11,878 nucleotides of DNA from Candidatus Omnitrophota bacterium (GCA_030622705.1 JAUXFU010000009.1:1-11878); one strand, 5' to 3'. Shown: positions 1 to 7,498, counted from the first letter of the stretch. A program made the numbers and translations. Notes: generated by a model from the sequence alone, not told the origin.

Positions 1-2
1 AT

Positions 3-770
3 GGCCTGATGAGAGAAAATGATGAAACCAAAGCCAGAAAAGAATTGCAGCCCCTTGGCATAAAACTAAAAACCCTAAACGCGCAAAGGGATTTTTTTCA
101 TGCATTAAAGGGTAAGAGTGATCCTGAGGAAAAGCGTAAGGCTTTTCGCCGGGTATTCTATCAAACGCTGGGCCGCGCGGTCAGGCAAAGCAAGGTAGAG
201 TCCTTAATCCAGGGAACAATCGCCGCCGATATTATTGAGACTAAGGCGGGGATTAAGACTCAGCACAACATATTAAAACAAATCGGAATCGATCCTAAAA
301 AGAGGTTTGGTTTTAAGGTTATAGAACCCTTACGCGAACTTTTTAAATACCAGGTAAGAGAGGTGGCCAGGGAGCTGGGGTTCTCAGCCCGGGTTTATAA
401 GCAAATGCCTTTTCCCGGACCGGGCCTGGCAACGCGGGTAATCGGAGAGGTAAGTCCTCAGCGGGTAAAGGTTTTAAGATGTGCCACTGGTATAGTAGAG
501 GAGGAAATAGAGAAGATAAAGCCTTTTCAGGCATTCGCTGTTTTACTAAACGATAAAGCCACAGGAATCAAGAACAAGAAGAGGTCCTACGGAGATATTA
601 TAGTAATTAGATCGGTAGAAAGTAAAGATGCGATAACCGCGTCGGTTACCAGGGTTCCCTGGCAGATTTTAGAGAAAATCAGGGATAGGATTAACAAGGA
701 GATTCCTCAGGTGGTAAAGGTTCTTTTTGATATTACGCCTAAGCCGCCCAGTACTATTGAGTATATATAA
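3..770 (+). CDS. guaA: GMP synthase, ATP-pyrophosphatase and dimerisation part (5' end outside window)
   Basis: GMP synthase aminates XMP to GMP with ATP and ammonia. Only the C-terminal part is visible. The frame is open to the first base, and the first codons read GLMR, matching the family's conserved NGLLR region, so the ATG at 9 is an internal Met and the true start lies upstream. The PP-loop and any glutaminase domain are therefore not seen. Visible family motifs are the QGTIAADIIET segment, MPFPGPGLATRVIGEV (about residues 132-147 counted from the Met at 9), and the C-terminal dimerisation end DITPKPPSTIEYI. The wording near the end (PFQAFAVLL, KATGIK, SVESKDAITA) resembles archaeal GuaAb-type PPase subunits more than E. 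coli GuaA, from memory. It is first in a run with purF, carA and carB. Identification is firm; fused versus split architecture cannot be decided here. Confidence 0.93.
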   Translation, partial: GLMRENDETKARKELQPLGIKLKTLNAQRDFFHALKGKSDPEEKRKAFRRVFYQTLGRAVRQSKVESLIQGTIAADIIETKAGIKTQHNILKQIGIDPKKRFGFKVIEPLRELFKYQVREVARELGFSARVYKQMPFPGPGLATRVIGEVSPQRVKVLRCATGIVEEEIEKIKPFQAFAVLLNDKATGIKNKKRSYGDIIVIRSVESKDAITASVTRVPWQILEKIRDRINKEIPQVVKVLFDITPKPPSTIEYI

Positions 771-817
771 AAGTATGGAGTAGCAAGAGAACAGATTAGA
801 AAAGCACAACAAAAAAT

Positions 818-2203
818 ATGAGTAAACCAAAAGATAATTGCGGAGTTGTGGGAATTTATTCAAAGGATAATTGCGTAAACGATATATATTTGGGGATTGA
901 TTTTTTACAGCACCGGGGTCAGGAGTATTGCGGGATAGCTACGGTAAATAATAATGAGATTAGTTTAATTACCCATCGGGGCAGGGTAGGTGAAAAGTTC
1001 ACTGAGCTGGAGCTTCAATCCCTTAACGGGAACTTTGGCATTGGGCATATCAGCTTGAGAGACCGCCAGCCGCTAAGACTGGAGACCAATTTTGGGAGTT
1101 TTACGGGCTGTTTTAGCGGTAATATCATAAATGCCGACGAGCTCTTTCTGGATTTAAAAAGAAAGGGACATTCATTCTCCACTACCAGCTATATTGAGCT
1201 GATATTGAAGCTTATCGGCGAAGAGAAAAATATTCTTGACGGTATATCCAGAATGAGCGAGAGGGTTATTGGGTCATTTTCTCTTTTGTTGTTAAGCAGC
1301 CGGGGAATTTATGCGATACGCGATCCTTATGGGTTCAGGCCTCTTATTTTAGGCGTAGGCAGGGGAGAGTTTATGGTGGCCAGTGAATCGCGCGCCATAG
1401 AGAATCTGGATATGGAAATAGAGCGGGATGTAGAAGCTGGCGAGATAATATTGATTGATAAACAAGGATTTCAAACATTAAAGAAACTTCCTGTTCGCCG
1501 TTGCGCTTATTGTGCTTTTGAGTGGGCATATATTGCCAGTATAGATTCCAAAATCGACGGTGTATATGTTAAACAAGCAAGGAATAATTTGGGTGAGAAA
1601 CTGGCTGAGCGGGATAAGAGAGAAGGCGGGATTGAGGCTGATTGCGTAGCGCCGGTTCCTATGTCAGGGATTGGCCATGCCTTAGGCTATCATAAGAACT
1701 CAGGAGTACGCTATCAGGATGTCTTTTTATATAATCGTTACGCCGACCGTAGTTATACCCTTGCAACTCAGGAAGCCAGAGACAGGATGGCAAAAAGAAA
1801 GCTTTCTGTGATTAGAGAGGCGGTTCAGGGGAAAAGGATTATCCTCTGCGATGATTCTATAGTGCGGGGTACTCAAATCCGCAATAAGGTGCGTGATCTT
1901 AAAAGGGCGGGGGCAAAGACGGTTCATGTGCGGGCGGCTTGTCCTCCTCTTATGCATCCGTGTAGTTATGGGATTTCCACCCGGACATATGAGGAATTGA
2001 TTGCGCGTTGTTATATCAAAAGAGCAGAAGAGATAGATTCTCCGGATAAGTTGAGGCTAGTAGAGGATAGTGTTGCCCGGTCTATTGACGCTGATTCAGT
2101 AAGGTATAACAGCCTGGAGGATTTTGTGGCTGCTATTGGTTTACCTAAAGAGAAACTTTGTCTTAAGTGCTGGGATGGCATATCCCCAATTGAAGATAAA
2201 TGA
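818..2203 (+). CDS. purF: Divergent amidophosphoribosyltransferase (PurF) with altered glutaminase site
   Basis: PurF makes phosphoribosylamine from PRPP and the amide nitrogen of glutamine, the first step of purine synthesis. The product is 461 aa, normal length. After a short propeptide, Cys8 (DN-CGVVGIY) would be the N-terminal nucleophile. The QHRGQE motif is at 31-36, the PRPP-binding motif IILCDDSIVRGT at 341-352, and the four 4Fe-4S ligands of the B. subtilis type appear to be Cys232, Cys382 (HPCSYG), Cys448 and Cys451 (CLKC). By eye-alignment to B. subtilis PurF the glutamine-binding residues are gone: the Arg of GHVRY is Ser79 (GHISL), followed by a deletion of several residues; the Asn of HNGN is Ser100 (FSGN); the Asp of SSDTE is Tyr125. 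It belongs to a divergent PurF-like branch and may use free ammonia. No Shine-Dalgarno is visible before the ATG. Its stop overlaps the carA start. Confidence 0.9.
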   Translation: MSKPKDNCGVVGIYSKDNCVNDIYLGIDFLQHRGQEYCGIATVNNNEISLITHRGRVGEKFTELELQSLNGNFGIGHISLRDRQPLRLETNFGSFTGCFSGNIINADELFLDLKRKGHSFSTTSYIELILKLIGEEKNILDGISRMSERVIGSFSLLLLSSRGIYAIRDPYGFRPLILGVGRGEFMVASESRAIENLDMEIERDVEAGEIILIDKQGFQTLKKLPVRRCAYCAFEWAYIASIDSKIDGVYVKQARNNLGEKLAERDKREGGIEADCVAPVPMSGIGHALGYHKNSGVRYQDVFLYNRYADRSYTLATQEARDRMAKRKLSVIREAVQGKRIILCDDSIVRGTQIRNKVRDLKRAGAKTVHVRAACPPLMHPCSYGISTRTYEELIARCYIKRAEEIDSPDKLRLVEDSVARSIDADSVRYNSLEDFVAAIGLPKEKLCLKCWDGISPIEDK

Positions 2204-3282
2204 ATAGAGGAAAAGAAAGAAAAGCCGTATTAGCACTTGAGAATGGCTCTATATATAAAGGAAACGCCTGCGGGGCAGAAGGCGAAAACGCCGGCTGGGT
2301 TAGTTTTTATACCGGCGTGGTTGGTTATCAAGAGGTAATGACTAGTCCTTCTAATGCGGGCAGGATTGTAGTGATGACGTATCCTCTTATCGGAAACTAT
2401 GGAGTAGCGAAGAAATTTAAAGAATCCGGCCGGTGTTGGGCCGCAGGCTTAATTATCAAAGAGAAAAGCCGCATAACCAGCAACTGGCAGGCAGAGGGTA
2501 ATTTTGTTGATTTCTTAAAAGACGAGGGGTTTTTAGTTATAGAGGCCGTGGATACCCGGGCATTGATGGTTGAGCTTCGTCAAAGCGGTGAGCAATGGGG
2601 GATAATCTCAACTAAGGACTTCAGCGCCCGGAGTTTAAAAAGAAAGATTAAGCAAGCTAAAGGGATAAGATTAGATCTTATTAAGAAGATTTCCAGTAAA
2701 AGAACAGTTAAGTTCTCTAATCAGGGCAAAGCAGTAGCGATTATTGATATAGGCGTTACGGACAGTCTTATTAATCAACTTACCTCTGCCGGCTGCCGGC
2801 TAAGTCTTATTCCATATAGAACCTGTGCTGAGGATATATTGGCTTTGTCTCCTGAAGGGTTAATTATTTCTGACGGTCCGGAGATGGATAAGGCAGTTTA
2901 TGCAGTAGCTGATGTAGTAAAGCAATTACTGGGAAAACTGCCTATATTCGGACTTGGGACGGGTTGTCAGGTTCTTGCTTTAGCTTTTGGCGCTCAGATT
3001 AAAAGGATGCATCTGGGACATCACGGTTTGAATTATCCTGTGATAAAGCCGGGTTGTTTAAAAGGAGAGATTACCCGGCAGAATCATAGTTGTGTAATCG
3101 ATGAGGCTTCATTTAAAGATAAGGATATTCAGGTTACCTGGCGTAACCTGAATGATAAAACCCCGGAAGGCATCCAGAATAAAAAACTAAATGCCTTTGG
3201 CTGTCAATTTTATCCTGCCTCCCCGGGTTTAGGTGAGGTTAATCCTGCTCTTGAGGAATTCATGGCTAGGATTAAGGATTAA
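2200..3282 (+). CDS. carA: Carbamoyl-phosphate synthase small subunit with degenerate glutaminase site
   Basis: CarA normally hydrolyses glutamine and channels ammonia to CarB for carbamoyl phosphate (arginine and pyrimidines). It is 360 aa, close to the usual 360-380. The N-terminal CPSase_sm domain is clear (GYQEVMTSPSNAG, MTYPLIGNYG, EAVDTRALM). The C-terminal class I glutaminase domain is recognisable (FGLGTGCQVLALAFGA, LGHHGLNYPV, QNHSCVIDE) but catalytically broken. The nucleophile elbow GICLGHQ reads GLGTGCQ, so the catalytic Cys is Gly253 (a Cys stands at 256, where the His of GHQ belongs). The catalytic QYHPE reads QFYPA, so His is Tyr338 and Glu is lost. The GPGDP oxyanion region reads GPEMD. 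The ATG overlaps the purF stop (ATGA), implying translational coupling. With an apparently intact CarB downstream, this fits an ammonia-dependent enzyme, comparable with vertebrate CPS I, which also lacks the catalytic Cys. Confidence 0.92.
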   Translation: MNRGKERKAVLALENGSIYKGNACGAEGENAGWVSFYTGVVGYQEVMTSPSNAGRIVVMTYPLIGNYGVAKKFKESGRCWAAGLIIKEKSRITSNWQAEGNFVDFLKDEGFLVIEAVDTRALMVELRQSGEQWGIISTKDFSARSLKRKIKQAKGIRLDLIKKISSKRTVKFSNQGKAVAIIDIGVTDSLINQLTSAGCRLSLIPYRTCAEDILALSPEGLIISDGPEMDKAVYAVADVVKQLLGKLPIFGLGTGCQVLALAFGAQIKRMHLGHHGLNYPVIKPGCLKGEITRQNHSCVIDEASFKDKDIQVTWRNLNDKTPEGIQNKKLNAFGCQFYPASPGLGEVNPALEEFMARIKD

Positions 3283-3299
3283 GATAAAACTTAATCCTT
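3274..3299 (+). other. Perfect 10-bp hairpin across the carA stop codon
   Basis: AAGGATTAAG (3274-3283) and CTTAATCCTT (3290-3299) are perfect inverted repeats around a 6-nt loop. The carA TAA (3280-3282) lies inside the left arm. No U-run follows, so it is not a standard terminator. It could protect the carA mRNA 3' end, attenuate, or tune the carA:carB ratio; function is inference. Confidence 0.5.
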
Positions 3300-3317
3300 A
3301 TAACTTATAACTAAAAA

Positions 3318-6300
3318 ATGCCGAAACGAAAAGATATACATAAAGTTTTAGTAATTGGTTCCGGCCCCATTATTATCGGGCAGGCTTGCGAGTTTGACTA
3401 TTCTGGTTCTCAGGCCTGCAAGGCATTGCGCGAGGAGGGTTATGAGATAGTATTGGCAAATTCAAACCCCGCTACTATTATGACTGATCCCGGCATGGCT
3501 GATCAAACCTATATTGAGCCTTTGACCATTGAGATCCTAACCAAGATTATCAAGAAGGAAAGGCCCGATGCTTTACTTCCTACCTTAGGCGGGCAGACTG
3601 GTTTGAATCTGGCAACATTTTTGGCCAGGGAAGGGATATTAAAAAGATACGGCGTGGAATCCCTTGGGGCGAATATTGAGGCGATTGCCCGGGCTGAAGA
3701 CAGGGAGTTGTTTAAGAAGGCAATGCAGGAAATAGGGGTAGATACTCCCAAAAGCGGAATTGCCACTACTGTAAAAGAGGGAATGAAGATAGGCGCTGGG
3801 ATTGGATTTCCCTTGATTCTCCGTCCGGCTTTTTGCATGGGGGGCGCAGGCAGTTCTATTGCTTACAATAAGGAAGAACTTGAAGTTCATTTAGCCAAGG
3901 CAATTGAGGTAAGTCCGGTGGGGCAGGTTTTGGTTGAACAATCCGTATTGGGATGGAAAGAGATAGAGTTTGAGGTGATGAGGGATTGCGTTGATAACGT
4001 GATTATGATTACCTCTATGGAGAATGTTGACCCAATGGGGGTTCATACCGGCGATAGCATTGTGGTTGCGCCGGCGCAGAGCCTGACTGCCGAAGAATAT
4101 ACTAATTTCGTCAATCTATCCAGGAAGATTATTCGTAAGGTGGATGTTACCGGAGGAGGAGCGAATATTCAGTTCGCTCAGAATCCCAACAACGGCCATA
4201 TTGTAATTATCGAGGTTAATCCCCGGTTGTCACGCAGCTCGGCTTTGGCTTCCAAGGCCACCGGTTTTCCCATTGCCCGGGTAGCAACAAAATTGGCAGT
4301 AGGTTTGACTCTTCCTGAAGTGCTTAATCAGATAACAGGGAAAACAACCTCGTTTTTTGAGCCTACAGTTGATTATTGTGTATTTAAGATATGTCGCTTC
4401 ACATTTGAGAAATTTCCTGAGGCAGACTCAGTGCTTAATACCTCGATGAAGGCAGTGGGTGAAGCAATGTCCATTGGAAGGAATTTCCGGGAAGCCCTTC
4501 AAAAAGGAATTCGTTCTACAGAAACCTCCCGCTTTGGATTTGGCGCAGATGGCCGGGATATACCCGAACAGCCGCAGATGGATTTAGAGCTAATTAGGCA
4601 AAGGATAAAAACTCCGAATGACAAGAGACTTTTTTTTATTCGCTATGGACTAAAGGCAGGATTATCAATAGAGGAGATTCATGAGCTTTGTAGTATAGAT
4701 TGCTGGTTTCTCGAGAATATGAAACAGCTGGTTGAGATGGAGAAAGAATTATCCCGGTTTAAGCTGAACGCAAGAGGTAAAAGACTGAATATTCCTGCAG
4801 CGCTTCTGCTAAAGGCAAAACAGGAAGGGTTCTCTGATATTCAGTTGGCGCATTTATTGAATACTACTGAGAAGAAGGTACGTTCATACAGGAGAAAAAA
4901 TAAGATTCAAACAACGTTTAAATTAGTAGATACCTGCGCAGGAGAGTTTAAGGCAGCTCAGCCGTATTATTATTCGACTTATGAGACGGTTAATGAATCT
5001 ATTCCTACCCCCAATAAAAAAGTCCTTATCTTAGGCGGAGGCCCGAATAGGATTGGCCAGGGGATTGAGTTTGATTATTGCTGTTGCCAGGCATCATATG
5101 TGTTAAAGGAAGAGGCAATAGAGAGTATTATGGTAAATTGCAACCCTGAGACCGTCTCCACGGATTACGATACCTCGGATAAGCTCTATTTTGAGCCATT
5201 GACCGTAGAAGACGTATTAAACATTATTGACTGCGAGAAGCCCTTTGGCGTTATTGTTCAATTTGGCGGTCAGACCCCGCTTAATATCTCTGTTGCCCTG
5301 CATAAGGCAGGCGTTAATATATTAGGGACCAGTTCTGATGCGATTGACAGGGCAGAGGACAGGAAGCGGTTCAGGATATTGCTTAAGAAGCTGGGTTTAA
5401 CTCAGGCAGACAACGGAATTGCCGTTACTTTTAAGCAGGCAAGGAAGATAGCGCATAAGATTGGATACCCGGTTATGGTAAGGCCTTCTTATGTTCTGGG
5501 CGGCCGGGCAATGGAGATAATTTATGATGATGAGCAGTTAAATAACTTTATGCTCAAAGCGGTTGAGGCATCCCCTGAGCGCCCAATTCTGGTTGATAAA
5601 TTCTTAGAAGATGCTATTGAGGTAGACGTGGATGCGGTAGCTGATGGTAAAACCTGTGTCATTGCCGGGATAATGGAGCATATTGAAGAGGCAGGAATTC
5701 ATTCCGGGGATAGCGCGATGGTTTTACCTCCCTTTAGCTTACCGGATACGATTATAAACAAGATTAAGAGTAATACCTATGCCCTGGCCAAGGAGCTAAA
5801 GGTTAAGGGTTTATTGAATATCCAATATGCTATAAGGCAGGGTATTATTTACGTATTGGAGGTTAATCCGCGGGCCTCCCGCACGGTTCCGTTTATATCC
5901 AAGGCTATCGGTATCCCCTGGGCAAAGATAGCAACCAGGATAATGCTGGGTAAGACCCTGAAGGAATTGGGGATAACTAAGGAGGTAACGGTTTCCCATA
6001 TAGCGGTTAAGGAGTCTGTGTTTCCGTTCATCCGATTTCCGGGGGCAGATGCTATCTTAGGCCCTGAGATGAAATCTACCGGCGAGGTGATGGGGATAGA
6101 TTCTACGTTTGGTTTAGCCTATGCAAAGAGCCAGATTGCCGCGGGGCAGAAACTTCCCTCTAAGGGCAACGTGCTTATCACTGTTAGGGATGTAGATAAA
6201 AATAAGGCAGTTTCTATTGCCGCAAAGCTTGTTGATTTAGGGTTTAAGCTGTTTGCCACCAGCGGAACAGCCGGAGTTTTAAAGCAGGGGAACCTGGATG

Positions 6301-6560
6301 TTGAGATAGTTTCAAAGCTCTATGAGGCCAGGCCGCATATTGTGGATATGATTAAAAGTGGACAGGTACATCTGATTATCAACACCCCGCAGGGAAAGCT
6401 TACCAAAAGAGACGAAACGATTATAAGAAGCACGGCTGTGCTTTATGATATTCCCCTCGTAACTACGATTGCCGGAGCGCAAGCTACGGTGAATGCCATT
6501 GAGGCGCTCAGCAAGAAGAGTTTATCGGTTAAATCGCTTCAGGAATATCATAAGAGTTGA
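3318..6560 (+). CDS. carB: Carbamoyl-phosphate synthase large subunit
   Basis: CarB forms carbamoyl phosphate from bicarbonate, two ATP and ammonia. The product is 1080 aa, full length, with both duplicated synthetase halves. In the first ATP-grasp half are GSGPIIIGQACEFDYSG near the N-terminus, LPTLGGQTGLNLA, RPAFCMGGAGSSIAYN, SIVVAPAQ and IIEVNPRLSRSSALASKATGFP. An oligomerisation segment lies around 400-550. The second half carries GGGPNRIGQGIEFDYCC, QFGGQTPLN, RPSYVLGGRAME and LEVNPRASRTVPFISKA. A C-terminal MGS-like allosteric domain (roughly 940-1080; FATSGTA, INTPQGK) is where UMP and IMP or ornithine act in E. coli. No key metal- or ATP-binding motif seems lost, in contrast to CarA. 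It starts 35 nt after carA with no visible Shine-Dalgarno. It is the last gene of the operon; no convincing intrinsic terminator is visible directly after it. Confidence 0.98.
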   Translation: MPKRKDIHKVLVIGSGPIIIGQACEFDYSGSQACKALREEGYEIVLANSNPATIMTDPGMADQTYIEPLTIEILTKIIKKERPDALLPTLGGQTGLNLATFLAREGILKRYGVESLGANIEAIARAEDRELFKKAMQEIGVDTPKSGIATTVKEGMKIGAGIGFPLILRPAFCMGGAGSSIAYNKEELEVHLAKAIEVSPVGQVLVEQSVLGWKEIEFEVMRDCVDNVIMITSMENVDPMGVHTGDSIVVAPAQSLTAEEYTNFVNLSRKIIRKVDVTGGGANIQFAQNPNNGHIVIIEVNPRLSRSSALASKATGFPIARVATKLAVGLTLPEVLNQITGKTTSFFEPTVDYCVFKICRFTFEKFPEADSVLNTSMKAVGEAMSIGRNFREALQKGIRSTETSRFGFGADGRDIPEQPQMDLELIRQRIKTPNDKRLFFIRYGLKAGLSIEEIHELCSIDCWFLENMKQLVEMEKELSRFKLNARGKRLNIPAALLLKAKQEGFSDIQLAHLLNTTEKKVRSYRRKNKIQTTFKLVDTCAGEFKAAQPYYYSTYETVNESIPTPNKKVLILGGGPNRIGQGIEFDYCCCQASYVLKEEAIESIMVNCNPETVSTDYDTSDKLYFEPLTVEDVLNIIDCEKPFGVIVQFGGQTPLNISVALHKAGVNILGTSSDAIDRAEDRKRFRILLKKLGLTQADNGIAVTFKQARKIAHKIGYPVMVRPSYVLGGRAMEIIYDDEQLNNFMLKAVEASPERPILVDKFLEDAIEVDVDAVADGKTCVIAGIMEHIEEAGIHSGDSAMVLPPFSLPDTIINKIKSNTYALAKELKVKGLLNIQYAIRQGIIYVLEVNPRASRTVPFISKAIGIPWAKIATRIMLGKTLKELGITKEVTVSHIAVKESVFPFIRFPGADAILGPEMKSTGEVMGIDSTFGLAYAKSQIAAGQKLPSKGNVLITVRDVDKNKAVSIAAKLVDLGFKLFATSGTAGVLKQGNLDVEIVSKLYEARPHIVDMIKSGQVHLIINTPQGKLTKRDETIIRSTAVLYDIPLVTTIAGAQATVNAIEALSKKSLSVKSLQEYHKS

Positions 6561-6587
6561 TAATTGTATTTTATCTATACTTATACC

Positions 6588-6616
6588 TTGACAGCTCTAT
6601 CAGATTAATATAATAT
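6588..6616 (+). promoter_or_regulatory. Candidate sigma-70 promoter for the bL27-like gene
   Basis: TTGACA (6588-6593) is followed either by TATAAT at 6609-6614 (15-bp spacer) or by TAATAT at 6611-6616 (17-bp spacer). It lies in the 151-bp gap after carB. Transcription would begin near 6622, leaving a leader of about 90 nt before the ATG at 6712. That leader can fold a G/C stem, GCGGGG (6671-6676) with CCCTGC (6691-6696). Confidence 0.55.
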
Positions 6617-6711
6617 AGGAAAGTTAGGAAGATATTTCTAAATGCTAACATTTTTGTCAACAGGTTTTAAGCGGGGTTGAGGATTTAAGCCCTGCCAAAT
6701 TTAAAAGCAAA

Positions 6712-6957
6712 ATGGCGTTTAAAGGAACACATGATGTTAAGTCCCGCGGCTCCAGAGTTTGGCAGCAGAGGGTAAAGGTTTCGCCTGATCAAAAGGTGCT
6801 TGCCGGAGCCTTGCTGGTACAAAATACCAAGAGCTTAAGACCAGGAGAGAATACCTATCAGCGCAAGAGCAATATCCACGCGGGCATAAGCGGGATTATT
6901 GAGATTAAAGACAGGTATATAAGCATAAAATCAAAGCAAAAGAGCGCTAAATCTTAA
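6712..6957 (+). CDS. bL27-like small basic protein (diverged ribosomal protein L27 homologue)
   Basis: An 81-aa basic protein. Its core, from QKVLAGALLVQNTKSLRPGEN to about residue 62 (SGIIEIKD), follows the bL27 pattern of G-x-x-V-x-AG-x-x-LVRQ-x-GT-x-x-x-PG-x-N, then a later G-x-V turn. The N-terminal tail that in canonical L27 is Gly/Ser/Arg-rich (GGSSRNGRDS) and reaches the peptidyl-transferase centre is poorly matched (THDVKSRGSRVW). The tail ends in Lys/Ser repeats. No rplU (L21) lies next to it, unlike the usual rplU-rpmA pair; it stands alone with its own candidate promoter and a strong terminator. The reading frame upstream has no alternative start before a stop at 6646-6648, and no clear Shine-Dalgarno. 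It may be the organism's only L27 or a paralogue with another role. The family call is by motif reading only. Confidence 0.68.
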   Translation: MAFKGTHDVKSRGSRVWQQRVKVSPDQKVLAGALLVQNTKSLRPGENTYQRKSNIHAGISGIIEIKDRYISIKSKQKSAKS

Positions 6958-7000
6958 GAATCAATAGAAAATCAAGCGGGATTCTATTTAACGGAATAAC

Positions 7001-7037
7001 CCCCTGCAAAAGAGATAACTTGCAGGGGTTTTTGTTT
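7001..7037 (+). terminator. Rho-independent terminator after the bL27-like gene
   Basis: CCCCTGCAA (7001-7009) pairs with TTGCAGGGG (7020-7028), a perfect 9-bp stem with a 10-nt loop, followed by a U-rich run (TTTTTGTTT). It is placed 43 nt after the bL27-like stop. Confidence 0.9.
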
Positions 7038-7046
7038 AAGGTAAAA

Positions 7047-7078
7047 TAATCCAAGGCGATGCGCAGATGTTTGGATTA
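7047..7078 (+). repeat. Inverted repeat upstream of the small gene pair
   Basis: TAATCCAA (7047-7054) and TTGGATTA (7071-7078) are perfect 8-bp arms with a 16-bp spacer that itself contains GCG-ATG-CGC. It sits 19 bp before the 54-codon gene, so it could be an operator or leader hairpin. A weak promoter (TTGCAG 7020-7025, TAAAAT 7042-7047, 16-bp spacer) overlaps it. Confidence 0.4.
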
Positions 7079-7097
7079 AGAATTAAGGAGATAGATT

Positions 7098-7262
7098 ATG
7101 GCTGAATTCAAGATGGAAGTGACTATTCGCAAGGTTGCAAATAACCCCAATATGTTCGAATTTACGATTTCTACTCCGATGTTAAGGTCGCAATTTCGCC
7201 TTCCCAGGACAATGGTCAATAAGTTAAGAATCCTAATTGAGCGGGCTCTTGTAAATAAATAA
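7098..7262 (+). CDS. 54-aa conserved-looking small protein, unknown function
   Basis: I do not recognise this gene. The reading frame from ATG 7098 to TAA 7260-7262 encodes 54 aa beginning MAEFKMEVTIRKV and ending ILIERALVNK. A good Shine-Dalgarno AAGGAG (7085-7090) lies 7 nt before the ATG, and the stop overlaps the next gene's ATG (TAATG), so the frame is very likely translated. The composition is basic and mixed hydrophobic, with a probable strand-strand-helix layout: alternating MEVTIRKV and FEFTIST, then a helix around NKLRILIERALV. There is no signal peptide, membrane segment or cysteine. It is probably cytosolic and coupled to the membrane protein that follows. Confidence 0.75.
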   Translation: MAEFKMEVTIRKVANNPNMFEFTISTPMLRSQFRLPRTMVNKLRILIERALVNK

Positions 7263-7498
7263 TGTTAAGCCTAATTTTAATTTCTGCAGCTGGTATATTG
7301 ATTGGTTTGTTTCTATGTTTTAATTCTGGTTTAGCTATCGAGATACAAAGGAGATTCTACGAGAGGATAAACTGGAGGATTGAGCCCATCTCTATGCAGA
7401 AAGAAATCCAAAACACCAGGATTATGGGGTTATTTTTGATTACTGCGACTTTATCGATAATTATCTATGCTATTATTAAAGGCTGCTTAATTGAATAA
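7262..7498 (+). CDS. 78-aa protein with two membrane segments, unknown function
   Basis: The family is unknown to me. The N-terminal segment (about 2-22, LSLILISAAGILIGLFLCF) and the C-terminal segment (about 53-73, GLFLITATLSIIIYAIIKG) are clear transmembrane helices. They are joined by a charged loop of about 30 residues containing RRFYERINWRIEPISMQKE. Both helices are short, suggesting a hairpin with the charged loop on one side of the membrane. The ATG shares one base with the TAA of the preceding gene (TAATG), a typical coupling arrangement, and no separate Shine-Dalgarno is needed. In the genome without the islet downstream, this gene would converge directly on the tRNA-Leu operon. Confidence 0.72.
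   Translation: MLSLILISAAGILIGLFLCFNSGLAIEIQRRFYERINWRIEPISMQKEIQNTRIMGLFLITATLSIIIYAIIKGCLIE

Noticed and set aside
2962..2970. Cys256 of CarA as a relocated catalytic nucleophile
   Set aside because: It falls three residues after the elbow position and the His/Glu partners are also lost, so rescue by this Cys is unlikely.
2200..3282. CarA as a pseudogene
   Set aside because: Full-length uninterrupted frame, start coupled to purF and normal N-terminal domain; substitutions are confined to the glutaminase site.
6561..6587. Intrinsic terminator directly after carB
   Set aside because: No stem followed by a T-run could be found; the AT-rich sequence alone is not enough.
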